A stretch of DNA of 64,000 nucleotides from Lachnospiraceae bacterium (lineage in GTDB: Bacteria > Bacillota > Clostridia > Lachnospirales > Lachnospiraceae): assembly GCA_022791755.1 (NCBI GenBank), contig JAAVZR010000030.1, positions 26,129 through 90,128 on the forward strand, given 5' to 3'. The position numbers and the translations under genes are program-made. Each line of letters begins with the position of its first letter. The stretch's first letter is position 1. The notes under the pieces are model-generated. The model worked only from the letters and a program-made list of their open reading frames with translations, had not been told where the DNA came from and made no database searches. This document shows positions 34,209 through 41,529 of the stretch, piece after piece.

Positions 34209-35141
34209 TCAGTCTCCGCCTGATTCGTTCTGTGAGGAAGGCCACGGGTAAAAAGCCGTCCGCACCGCTTCCTTTTCCAGATATCGCATCAGGTAGTAGG
34301 GATTGACGCTTATGTCCTCCCCGCCGTCTACAGGGATGTAGATCCCCACATGCAGATGGACCGCGAACTTACCGCTGGTTCCCTCCACCGTGCTGTAGCC
34401 GGTGGAGCCCATGCGGCCGATCACCTGGCCCGGCTGCACCCTGTCCCCCTCTGCCAGTCCCGCCGCATAGGAGGCAAGATGGGCATAATAATAGTAGATC
34501 CCGCTGTCGCTGCGGATCCCGATCCTCCAGCCCCCCAGCTTCAGCCAGCCTAACTTTTCCACCACACCGCCGGTCATGCTGACGATGGGATAGGTACCGT
34601 CGGGGTAGAGGTCTCCCATGATATCGCATCCCTCATGATGCCGGTCGCCGCCGAAGGTCCTGAGATTGCCCCAGTCGTCCTGAAAGGACGGAAAGGCGCA
34701 GGCCGGGTCTGTGTTACGGGGAACGGGAAAGACCTGCAAATCCAGAAGAAGGCTGGTATAGATCTCCTTTTGGAGCTCATACCAGCTGCGAACCTCTTCA
34801 TCGGCTTCTTCCGAGAGGAGCTGTTTCCATTCCTCATAGCGCTGCCTGGACAGCCCCTGCCTTGCCACGCCGCCCAAATCATAGCCCAGAGCCGTCATCC
34901 AGACAGCCAAAGCTTCCCCCGGCTCCTCATTCTGTTCCACGGCCCAGGCAAGTACTTCCCGTAGTCCGTTTTCACCGAAATCCATGGCGCGAAACGTGTC
35001 TTCTTTCATATCACCGACCTGCAGATTCCGGGCCGGCGGTTCTTCTTCCTCATAAAAATACTGGTGAAAAGAAAGGATCATAAGTCCCAGCACCACAATA
35101 AGGGACACCGTCAGCCACAGCGTACGTCTTTTTCGTTTCAA
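34209..35141 (-). CDS. Membrane-anchored M23 metallopeptidase
   Basis: 310 residues with one N-terminal transmembrane anchor (KRKRRTLWLTVSLIVVLGLM) and the rest outside the membrane. After a helical Glu-rich region, the LytM/M23 zinc-peptidase domain covers about 170-290. Its zinc ligands are in HHEGCDIMG (His, Asp) and HLHVGI (HxH), so the site is complete and peptidoglycan cross-bridge cutting is likely. The start is TTG at 35141, just before the basic anchor; the next Met is inside the membrane helix. First gene of the operon ending with ygiQ. Confidence 0.88.
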   Translation of the reverse strand: MKRKRRTLWLTVSLIVVLGLMILSFHQYFYEEEEPPARNLQVGDMKEDTFRAMDFGENGLREVLAWAVEQNEEPGEALAVWMTALGYDLGGVARQGLSRQRYEEWKQLLSEEADEEVRSWYELQKEIYTSLLLDLQVFPVPRNTDPACAFPSFQDDWGNLRTFGGDRHHEGCDIMGDLYPDGTYPIVSMTGGVVEKLGWLKLGGWRIGIRSDSGIYYYYAHLASYAAGLAEGDRVQPGQVIGRMGSTGYSTVEGTSGKFAVHLHVGIYIPVDGGEDISVNPYYLMRYLEKEAVRTAFYPWPSSQNESGGD

Positions 35142-35193
35142 TCCGTCACCGTCCGGATCTGTTTTTATTTAGTATATGCCGGGGGAGTCAGGC

Positions 35194-36663
35194 TTATTTC
35201 CGGGCATTCTCCTGAGATAATCTTCTGAGTACCTCGCAGATCAGCTTCCAGGTTCTTTCCACGGAGGCGATGGACAGTCTCTCCGCCGTGGTGTGGATAT
35301 CTCTCATATCCGGACCGATGGATACCATGTCAAGCCCCGGCATCTTATCATCGAACAGACCGCATTCCAGACCGGCGTGGATCGCCATCACCTTCATCTG
35401 TGTGCCGGTCAGCTCTTCATAAGAGCGGCACAGCACGTCCCGCAGATGAGAGTTCTCCCGAAACGCCCATTCCGGATACTCCGATGTGGATTCGGCCTCT
35501 CCGCCCAGCAGCTCACAGAGAAATTCCAGCTTATCGCACAGCACATATTTGCGGGAGCGCACCGAGCTGCGGATGGAGAAATGGGCGATAAAAGCCTCTT
35601 CGGTCAGCTCCATGACGCCCAGGTTCAGAGATGTCTCCACCAGACCGTGGATATGATGGCTCATGGCCTGTACCCCGTTGGGGCAGGTATTTAAAAAGAA
35701 GAGAATCCGCGTGGTGGTGGCCGGAGTCACGGCCCGTTTTCTGGCCTCTCCCCGGTTTTCACACAGAAGCCTCACATCCGGATCCTGGACGTCGTACTCT
35801 CCCTTTAAAGCCCTCTCCACCGAAGCGACGATCTCCTCCAGGCGGGAGGCGCTGCCTTTCTCCGCCAGGATGTCTGCCGTGCACAGGCGGGGGATGGCAT
35901 TGTCCTTTAAACCTCCCTTCATGGCGCAGATGGCCACAGGGATCTCCTTGCTGATTTCATACAGAAGACGGCCCATCAGAATCACGGCGTTGCCCCGCTC
36001 CTTATGAATCTCGGCGCCGCTGTGACCGCCCAGCAGGCCCGATACTTCCAGGTGATACCGCACCCCGTCTATTTCCGCCCATTCCACCGGAAGAGAGCAG
36101 TTCTTGCGCAGCCCGCCGGCACAGCTGGCCAACACCGTTCCCTCGTCCTCCGAATCCAGATTCAGCAGACAGCGGCCTGTGAGGACGGAGGTGTCTAAGG
36201 CCTGGGCTCCGTCCATGCCGGTCTCCTCCTCCACTGTAAAGACGCACTCCAGCGCCGGGTGGGGCAGGACATCGGACTCGAGAAGAGCCAGAGCATAGGC
36301 GATGGCGATCCCGTCGTCCCCGCCCAGAGTCGTATCCCTGGCACCGATCCACTCATCCTCCACGAACAGATCCAGCGGATCCGTCATGAAATCATGAGAC
36401 GATCCCGGCGTCTTCTCCGCCACCATATCCAGATGTCCCTGAATGATGACGGCAGGCGCCGCCTCACACCCCGGAGAAGCCGGCTTAAAGATCACCACAT
36501 TGCCGGTATCATCCTGAATGTGGCGAAGCCCTCTCTCCCTGGCAAAGGATGCGCAGTAATCACTGATGGCTTTCGTATTTCCGGAACCGTGGGGAATCCG
36601 GCACAGCTCTTCAAAATAGTATAGTACACGCTCCGGCTCCCGGCCGGTCAGTTTTCTGTCCAT
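35194..36663 (-). CDS. pepD: Aminoacyl-histidine dipeptidase (M20 family)
   Basis: 489 residues; a cytosolic zinc dipeptidase (carnosinase-like) that cuts Xaa-His dipeptides and other small peptides. Motifs: EELCRIPHGSGNTKAISDYC, IIQGHLDMVAEK (metal His and Asp), TTLGGDDGIAIAYALALLES, FTVEEETGMDGAQALD (catalytic Glu pair), NLDSEDEGTV and the final HAGLECGLFDDKMPGLDMVSIGP. AGGAGGAAAAGAA precedes the ATG. It is monocistronic: the M23 gene downstream is separated by 52 nt and the gene upstream is divergent. Confidence 0.96.
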   Translation of the reverse strand: MDRKLTGREPERVLYYFEELCRIPHGSGNTKAISDYCASFARERGLRHIQDDTGNVVIFKPASPGCEAAPAVIIQGHLDMVAEKTPGSSHDFMTDPLDLFVEDEWIGARDTTLGGDDGIAIAYALALLESDVLPHPALECVFTVEEETGMDGAQALDTSVLTGRCLLNLDSEDEGTVLASCAGGLRKNCSLPVEWAEIDGVRYHLEVSGLLGGHSGAEIHKERGNAVILMGRLLYEISKEIPVAICAMKGGLKDNAIPRLCTADILAEKGSASRLEEIVASVERALKGEYDVQDPDVRLLCENRGEARKRAVTPATTTRILFFLNTCPNGVQAMSHHIHGLVETSLNLGVMELTEEAFIAHFSIRSSVRSRKYVLCDKLEFLCELLGGEAESTSEYPEWAFRENSHLRDVLCRSYEELTGTQMKVMAIHAGLECGLFDDKMPGLDMVSIGPDMRDIHTTAERLSIASVERTWKLICEVLRRLSQENARK

Positions 36664-36747
36664 TTTCTTTTCCTCCTGTAACCTGTCCTGTGAATGGTAT
36701 CTCTATTATTCTGACATAACTGTCCGAAAAAATCAATATATTGTGAT

Positions 36748-37743
36748 ATGAAAACCAAAGTTATCCGTATATCCGCTATTTTCTGCTTTCTTCTGATGCT
36801 TTTAAACCCGGCCGATACGTTAAAGGGGGCTGCGGCAGGGCTTCTTTTATGGTTTCAGACCGTCCTGCCCACGCTTCTGCCCTGTATGATCGGGGCTGAT
36901 TATCTGATCCGCATCGGAGCGGACCGCTACATCAGCCGCATGGCGGTCCGTCCCCTGGCTCTTATGTTCGGCGTGAGTCCCTCCGGCGCTTATGCTCTTT
37001 TGACCGGGTTTCTCTGCGGCTATCCCATGGGGGCCAAGACCAGCGCCTCTCTGCTCTTTGAAGGAAAGATCTCCAAAAGGGAGGCCTCGTATCTCCTGTC
37101 CTTCTGCAATCAGCCCAGTCCCATGTTTCTGACAGGATTTCTCTGTCTCTCTCTCCTGTCAGGGCAGGGAGGCCGCCTGCTGATCGGGCCCATGTTAGCA
37201 GGCGTCTATGGCTCGGCCGTCTTCGTCAGTTTTGTGTACCGGGCTCTGAGGCGGATGAATCGTCACATGAGAAGGCTGTATGCTTCGGGGCCGGAAGAAG
37301 CAGATTCTGTCCGGTCCTCTCCTGTGGCACAAAAAACCACCGGTTCCTCCCCTCTCGCTCTGCTGGAAATCTCCATGATGACCAGTTTTGAAGTCATGGT
37401 AAAGATCGGTGGTTATATGATGCTCTTTTCTGTTCTGGAGGTGTTCATCGAAAAGCTATCTCTTCCGGGTCAGGCTGTGGAAAGCCTGCTGGCCGGATTT
37501 GTGGAAATGACCACAGGAAACCGCCGGATCGCCTCCGCTCTGCCGCTTCCCTGGTCTGTGGCCGCCTGCTGCGGGATCGCTGCCTTCGGCGGTCTGTCCG
37601 GCTTTGCTCAGACGGCTAATATTTTAAACGGCTCCGGCCTGTCCTGTGAGCGGTACTTCCTGTGGAAGCTCCTGCAAGGCTTTCTGGCGGCTGTCATCGC
37701 CCTCATATGGTGCATTCTGGCCGGAATCGCCCTGCCATGGTAA
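36748..37743 (+). CDS. YlbJ-like sporulation membrane protein (nucleoside-recognition fold)
   Basis: 331 residues, polytopic: a short N-terminal helix, then LLLWFQTVLPTLLPCMIGADYLIRIG and GVSPSGAYALLTGFLCGYPMGAKT. The SFCNQPSPMFLTG motif and a C-terminal repeat with GGYMMLFSVLEVFIE also match the YlbJ/SpoIIM-neighbourhood nucleoside-recognition domain family. In Bacillus, ylbJ is needed for spore formation. No Shine-Dalgarno is visible; TATATT (36738-36743) is only 5 nt from the ATG, so a leaderless mRNA is possible. Divergent from pepD. Confidence 0.87.
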   Translation: MKTKVIRISAIFCFLLMLLNPADTLKGAAAGLLLWFQTVLPTLLPCMIGADYLIRIGADRYISRMAVRPLALMFGVSPSGAYALLTGFLCGYPMGAKTSASLLFEGKISKREASYLLSFCNQPSPMFLTGFLCLSLLSGQGGRLLIGPMLAGVYGSAVFVSFVYRALRRMNRHMRRLYASGPEEADSVRSSPVAQKTTGSSPLALLEISMMTSFEVMVKIGGYMMLFSVLEVFIEKLSLPGQAVESLLAGFVEMTTGNRRIASALPLPWSVAACCGIAAFGGLSGFAQTANILNGSGLSCERYFLWKLLQGFLAAVIALIWCILAGIALPW

Positions 37744-37784
37744 CACGACGGCCTCTGTCCCGGAGCAGACATCGGATACTGCCA

Positions 37785-38387
37785 TTACCGGACAGCCTGA
37801 AGCTCTGCCTCCATGGTCTGCGCCTCCCCGGCTCCGCTCTCCGGCTCCTCCTGCCCGGCCAGCTCCTTGCGGTTGGCAGTCACGATCTGATAGCTGGATT
37901 CTAAGGAATTACTGAAGGTCTCAAAACGGCTTCTGGCTCCGTCCAGGGTGTGGCTGATGATATTCTGCATACTCTTTAGCATATCGTCGGTATAGTAGAT
38001 GGCTCCGTCCCGGATCGCATTGGCATCCTTCGTTGCCTGATCCACGATCTGCTGTCCCTGGATCGTGGCGGAGCGCACGATCTCGTCCGCCTTGGCATAG
38101 GCCTGCTGTAAAATCTCATGTTCGTCCAAAAGCTCTTTCGTCTGCTTCGTGGCCTGGGCTAACAGGGCGTCAGCCTGGCGGCTGGCATCGGAGAGAATCG
38201 CTTCTTTATTGCTGATGATCTTCTGATATTTCTTAATCTCCTCTGGTGTGCGCAGGCGCAGCTCCACCAAAAGCTCCTCGATCTGATCCTTATCCACGAC
38301 AATCTTTTTATTATTGGTAAAGGGCTGGGCCTTACAGCTGTCTATGTACGCTTCGATTTCACTGATTAACTGTTCAATTCTGCTCAT
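37785..38387 (-). CDS. Coiled-coil (DivIVA/ATPase-like) cytoplasmic protein
   Basis: 200 residues, nearly all helical. MSRIEQLISEIEAYIDSC is followed by VVDKDQIEELLVELRLRTPEEIKKYQ and a long Ala/Gln/Lys/Glu coiled coil (residues ~65-150: ASRQADALLAQATKQTKELL, IQGQQIVDQATKDANAIRDG). A low-complexity acidic tail ends it. The pattern recalls DivIVA-type or V-ATPase stalk-like proteins, but no catalytic motif is present. It overlaps coaD by 14 nt and is the last gene of rsmD-coaD. Function unknown; a cell-division or scaffold role is only a guess. Confidence 0.75.
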   Translation of the reverse strand: MSRIEQLISEIEAYIDSCKAQPFTNNKKIVVDKDQIEELLVELRLRTPEEIKKYQKIISNKEAILSDASRQADALLAQATKQTKELLDEHEILQQAYAKADEIVRSATIQGQQIVDQATKDANAIRDGAIYYTDDMLKSMQNIISHTLDGARSRFETFSNSLESSYQIVTANRKELAGQEEPESGAGEAQTMEAELQAVR

Positions 38388-38898
38388 GGGACGCCTCCTT
38401 TGCTTCTTTTCTATTCACCGCCTCCGGATACTTTTCATACACACGGCGCGCCACCTGAGGCGTCAGAAAATATCCGATCTCTCCGCCGAAGCTGGCTACC
38501 TCTTTGACCGTACTGGAGCTTAAGTAGGCGTATTTTAATTCCGTGGTCAAAAACATAGTGTCAATCTCCGGAGCCATAATCCGGTTCGTCTGAGCCAGTT
38601 GCAGCTCATACTCAAAATCCGTGATGGCCCGCAGTCCGCGGACGATGTACTGGGCTTTGCAGTTTCTGGCGAAATCAATGGTCAGCCCGTCGAAGGTCCG
38701 TACCGTCACATTGGACAGCCGGGCCGCCGACTCCTCGATCATCTCCACCCGTTCCTTCGCCGTAAAAAGCGGCCTCTTCGCCTGGTTTGTCAGTACGCCC
38801 ACATACAGCTCATCCACCATGGCCGAGGCTCTCTCGATAATGTTCAGATGCCCCAGGGTAATCGGATCAAAACTGCCGGGGTAAACCGCAATTCTCAT
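38374..38898 (-). CDS. coaD: Pantetheine-phosphate adenylyltransferase
   Basis: The penultimate step of coenzyme A synthesis, adding AMP to 4'-phosphopantetheine. 174 residues, starting MRIAVYPGSFDPITLGHLNI with the nucleotidyl-transferase (T/H)xGH motif. YIVRGLRAITDFEYELQLAQTNR and the C-terminal YLSSSTVKEVASFGG are the other signatures. The start is 4 nt from the rsmD stop, the conserved rsmD-coaD pair of Firmicutes. Confidence 0.97.
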   Translation of the reverse strand: MRIAVYPGSFDPITLGHLNIIERASAMVDELYVGVLTNQAKRPLFTAKERVEMIEESAARLSNVTVRTFDGLTIDFARNCKAQYIVRGLRAITDFEYELQLAQTNRIMAPEIDTMFLTTELKYAYLSSSTVKEVASFGGEIGYFLTPQVARRVYEKYPEAVNRKEAKEASHEQN

Positions 38899-38901
38899 AG
38901 A

Positions 38902-39459
38902 TTATTCCTTCCTGATCCATATATGCTTATTGGTCTTGTATTTTTTATCTTTTTGTACAGTCAGGCCCATATCTTTCGTCCAGGAAATGTCCGTCGCTAA
39001 AGAAGCCTCCACAATGATCAGAGTATCCTCCTTTAGGAGCCTGCCGGCTGTGAGGACCTCCGCCACCCGGCGCTCCCACCCCATATCATAGGGGGGATCC
39101 ATGAAAATGATGTCAAAGGGAGATTCTCCCGGCCGGTCAAGACGCCTGATTGCTTCCGTCGCCTCGCATCCGATTACCCTGGCCCTCTCGCCCAGTCGGG
39201 TAAAGTCCAGATTCTGCCGGATACAGGAAAGGGCTCTTTCATCGTTTTCCACAAATACCGCCTGCTCTGCTCCCCGGCTCAGCGCTTCGATACCGATGGC
39301 GCCGCTGCCGGCAAAAAGATCCAGAAAACGACAGCCTGGAAGATACGGTCCCAGCATATTAAAAAGCGTCTCCTTGATCCGGTCCGTAGTCGGCCGCGTA
39401 TCCATTCCCTCTGTGGTTTTAAGCGGCAGATGACGCGCCGTCCCTGCGATCACTCTCAT
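38902..39459 (-). CDS. rsmD: 16S rRNA (guanine966-N2)-methyltransferase
   Basis: 185 residues from the ATG at 39459, which follows GAGCAGGAGCTGTT; an upstream in-frame ATG adds 17 unconserved residues. Motifs: RVIAGTARHLPLKTTEG, TRPTTDRIKETLFNML, DLFAGSGAIGIEALSRGA (SAM-binding) and IIFMDPPYDMG (catalytic DPPY). First gene of the unit with coaD and the coiled-coil gene; a near-consensus promoter is at 39576-39604. Confidence 0.95.
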   Translation of the reverse strand: MRVIAGTARHLPLKTTEGMDTRPTTDRIKETLFNMLGPYLPGCRFLDLFAGSGAIGIEALSRGAEQAVFVENDERALSCIRQNLDFTRLGERARVIGCEATEAIRRLDRPGESPFDIIFMDPPYDMGWERRVAEVLTAGRLLKEDTLIIVEASLATDISWTKDMGLTVQKDKKYKTNKHIWIRKE

Positions 39460-39575
39460 AACAGCTCCTGCTCTCGAAATTTTCCGTGTTTTTGTCGTCC
39501 ATACACGCATAATCGGGCAAAATCCCTTTCCTTCAGAAATACGGATTACAATATGCCCGTGCTATAACTCGTCTT

Positions 39576-39604
39576 ATTATAATATGAAAGTAACGATCTG
39601 ACAA
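39576..39604 (-). promoter_or_regulatory. Sigma-A promoter of rsmD-coaD
   Basis: On the minus strand, -35 TTGTCA (39599-39604), a 17-bp spacer and -10 TATAAT (39576-39581), about 115 nt before rsmD. Confidence 0.8.
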
Positions 39605-39655
39605 GCGTTATGACAAAATTTTCTATCGCACGAATGAAAAAGAGGAATGAAAGAA

Positions 39656-39694
39656 GGAAACGGACCGGCTTTCCTTACAAAAAGCCGGTCCGTT
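39656..39694 (-). terminator. Terminator after the SASP gene
   Basis: A perfect 14-bp stem (39659-39672 with 39681-39694) with an 8-nt loop, followed on the minus strand by TTCCTTC. It lies 30 nt after the SASP stop codon. Confidence 0.8.
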
Positions 39695-39724
39695 CCTTTT
39701 CATTTTCTTCTCAATATGGCAGTT

Positions 39725-39934
39725 TTACTTGCCAGCCATCTGCTTTTCCTGGGCTTCGATCATCTTCTTAACCATGTGACCGCCTACAGAACCATTCTGA
39801 GCAGAAGTCAGGTTGCCGTTGTAGCCGTTAGTCAGCGGTACATTCAGCTCGTTTGCCACTTCCATTTTGAATCTGTCCATAGCTTCTTTTGCTTCAGGGA
39901 CCTCGATTCTACCAGTGCTAGAATTTGTAGCCAT
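39725..39934 (-). CDS. Alpha/beta-type small acid-soluble spore protein
   Basis: 69 residues that coat and protect spore DNA. Family signatures are visible: EAKEAMDRFKMEVANELNV (first helix with the germination-protease site region), then NGYNGNLTSAQNGSVGGHMVKKMI (second helix). AAAGGAGGCG precedes the ATG. Transcription is probably forespore-specific from the sigma-G-like site at 39978-40004. Single-gene unit ended by a strong hairpin. Confidence 0.97.
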   Translation of the reverse strand: MATNSSTGRIEVPEAKEAMDRFKMEVANELNVPLTNGYNGNLTSAQNGSVGGHMVKKMIEAQEKQMAGK

Positions 39935-39977
39935 AATAGAACGCCTCCTTTTCTGAAATAATTTCTTGTTACGTTCC

Positions 39978-40004
39978 TAGTATGTCTTCTCCTTGCGATA
40001 ATAC
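39978..40004 (-). promoter_or_regulatory. Sigma-G-like promoter of the SASP gene
   Basis: On the minus strand CATACTA (39978-39984) matches the sigma-G -10 (CATNNTA) exactly; GTATT (40000-40004) 15 nt upstream is a partial match to the -35 (GHATR). It lies about 45 nt before the start codon. Confidence 0.5.
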
Positions 40005-40021
40005 ACTGGCAAGTTCTGGTT

Positions 40022-41320
40022 TTATTTTTTGACGCCGGAGAGTCCTCTCAGCGTTTTCTGAATCACGGAGGAAGCCACCAGGATTCCGATGGAGATGGCG
40101 GCCGCCAGCTTCAGCGTGTGAAGTCCGGTATTTAAAAATCCGGCATAATCTCCGCCCACGGCGCAGTACATGGTATCATACAGGCTGCCGCCGGGAATCA
40201 GGGGAATTACAGCCGGCACTAAAAACAGTGTGGCCGGAGTCTTCTCTCTTCGGGCCAGCCATTCGCCGTAACAGGTGGCTGCCATGGAGGCCAGCGTAAA
40301 TCCCCAGTAGATACTGTCCGTAAACAGACCGGTTATCAGATAGAAGATCCACACGGCCATTCCGCCCAGAGCGCCCAGCCATACTCTCTGGCCCCGGATG
40401 TGAAAAAGCATCGCATAGCCCAGGGAGCCGAAAAAAGAGGAAACGATCTGAATCCCGATCTGCCATTTTTTTTCATACCAGCCGTGCAGAATTCCGCCGG
40501 GGGCTTTCGCCGTCTCCTGCATCACGAGATCGTTTCCGAAAGCCGGAATGAGCCAGTAGAGCGCCAGCACCATACCGCCCGCGATGGCTACCGCCAGAAG
40601 CAGAGATTCGCACAGCCGCAGGATTCCCGACATAGTATCGCCGCTGAGCATATCGCGGATGGAGTTAGTCAGCGGAATTCCGGGAATCAGAAGCATGATA
40701 TTGCCTATAAGGATCTTTGAAATCTGCTGTCCCAGTCCCAGACGGACCATCACCCCTGCTGCCAGGCCGGTGAACACAGCGCTGCACAGGGCTGCCAGCA
40801 GCCGGTTATGGATCCGCTGCCGGTTCTGCCGGACCACCACGCACAGAAGCGCACCTGTGAGCACCGAGGCCAGCCCGTCGGCGGGACCGCCTCCGAAAAA
40901 CAGGGTAAACATGCCCGATACCAGGCAATAACACAGATACTCCTGCCACACCGGTTCCGGCGGAACGGTGAGAATACTCCGGATTTTGTCCTCCACCATG
41001 TCGGGGCTGATCCTGCGGGCACAGATCTCCCGGGAGAGGGCGTTGAGCTGTGAGAGACGGCTCAGATTCATCTCGTAGCCGGCGATGCGCCGGGTCTGGG
41101 TCACGATCTCATCTTTTGGCGTCTGTACGGTCACAATAATGCTGGAGGTGATGGTGAAGACGTCCACCCGCTTCATCCCGTAGGCCTGGCAGATTCGGAA
41201 GATGGTATCCTCCACCCGCCGTACCTCCGCTCCGCAGATCAGCATCTGCTCTCCGATATTCAGCGCTTCATACAGGATTTGGGAAACGGCAAAACTTTTT
41301 GCGTTGGATTCGTTTTTCAT
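40022..41320 (-). CDS. Threonine/serine exporter, two-domain ThrE type
   Basis: 432 residues: an N-terminal cytosolic helical region, then ThrE domain 1 (ADGLASVLTGALLCVVVRQN, LMLLIPGIPLTNSIRDMLSGDT) with five membrane helices. A second four- to five-helix domain (GSLGYAMLFHIRGQRVWLGALGGM, VPAVIPLIPGGSLYDTMYCAVGG) completes it. Both PGxPxTN-like motifs are present. It exports threonine and serine with the proton gradient. The start at 41320 overlaps the stop of the mscL relic (ATGA), so its translation may depend on that short frame; no clear separate ribosome binding site is seen. Confidence 0.9.
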   Translation of the reverse strand: MKNESNAKSFAVSQILYEALNIGEQMLICGAEVRRVEDTIFRICQAYGMKRVDVFTITSSIIVTVQTPKDEIVTQTRRIAGYEMNLSRLSQLNALSREICARRISPDMVEDKIRSILTVPPEPVWQEYLCYCLVSGMFTLFFGGGPADGLASVLTGALLCVVVRQNRQRIHNRLLAALCSAVFTGLAAGVMVRLGLGQQISKILIGNIMLLIPGIPLTNSIRDMLSGDTMSGILRLCESLLLAVAIAGGMVLALYWLIPAFGNDLVMQETAKAPGGILHGWYEKKWQIGIQIVSSFFGSLGYAMLFHIRGQRVWLGALGGMAVWIFYLITGLFTDSIYWGFTLASMAATCYGEWLARREKTPATLFLVPAVIPLIPGGSLYDTMYCAVGGDYAGFLNTGLHTLKLAAAISIGILVASSVIQKTLRGLSGVKK

Positions 41321-41430
41321 TCCAGCTCCGATGTGCAGCAGCGGCACCGGGTCGCTTCCAGCGGGATCTCGCCCACCGCCATGTCAAGCATATTGCCCTT
41401 GATTGCAAAGTCCTTAAATTCCTTCAACAT
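41317..41430 (-). pseudogene. mscL: mscL relic: start and end of the gene joined in frame
   Basis: A 37-residue open frame. Residues 1-20 (MLKEFKDFAIKGNMLDMAVG) are the N-terminal amphipathic helix and first turn of the mechanosensitive channel MscL. The remaining residues (EIPLEATRCRCCTSELE) match the C-terminal zinc-ribbon-like tail (CxxC, PxKATRCxxCTSEL) found in Clostridial MscL. About 100 middle residues, including both channel helices, are missing, so no channel can form. The junction is clean and in frame. An in-frame ATG at 41460 could add ten residues. Its TGA overlaps the thrE start as ATGA. Family recognition is from memory. Confidence 0.7.
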
Positions 41431-41454
41431 AATATCTTTTGCCTTTTCCTTTCC

Positions 41455-41529
41455 TTTCATTAGATATGTCCGTCTTCCCAGGACATAGTGGTACACCCGA
41501 AGGGTGTTTCATTAGATATGTCTGTCTTC
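41455..41529. repeat. 23-bp direct repeat flanking a small hairpin
   Basis: Copies at 41455-41477 and 41507-41529 differ at one base (C/T). The 29 bp between them hold the hairpin ACACCC-GAA-GGGTGT (41493-41507). Copy 2 covers the first bases of the recG stop codon. This could be a small inserted element with a duplicated flank, or a partial tandem duplication. Confidence 0.75.

Noticed and set aside
41455..41529. Possible CRISPR repeat-spacer
   Set aside because: Only two repeats, no cas genes, and the interval contains a hairpin rather than a spacer-like sequence.
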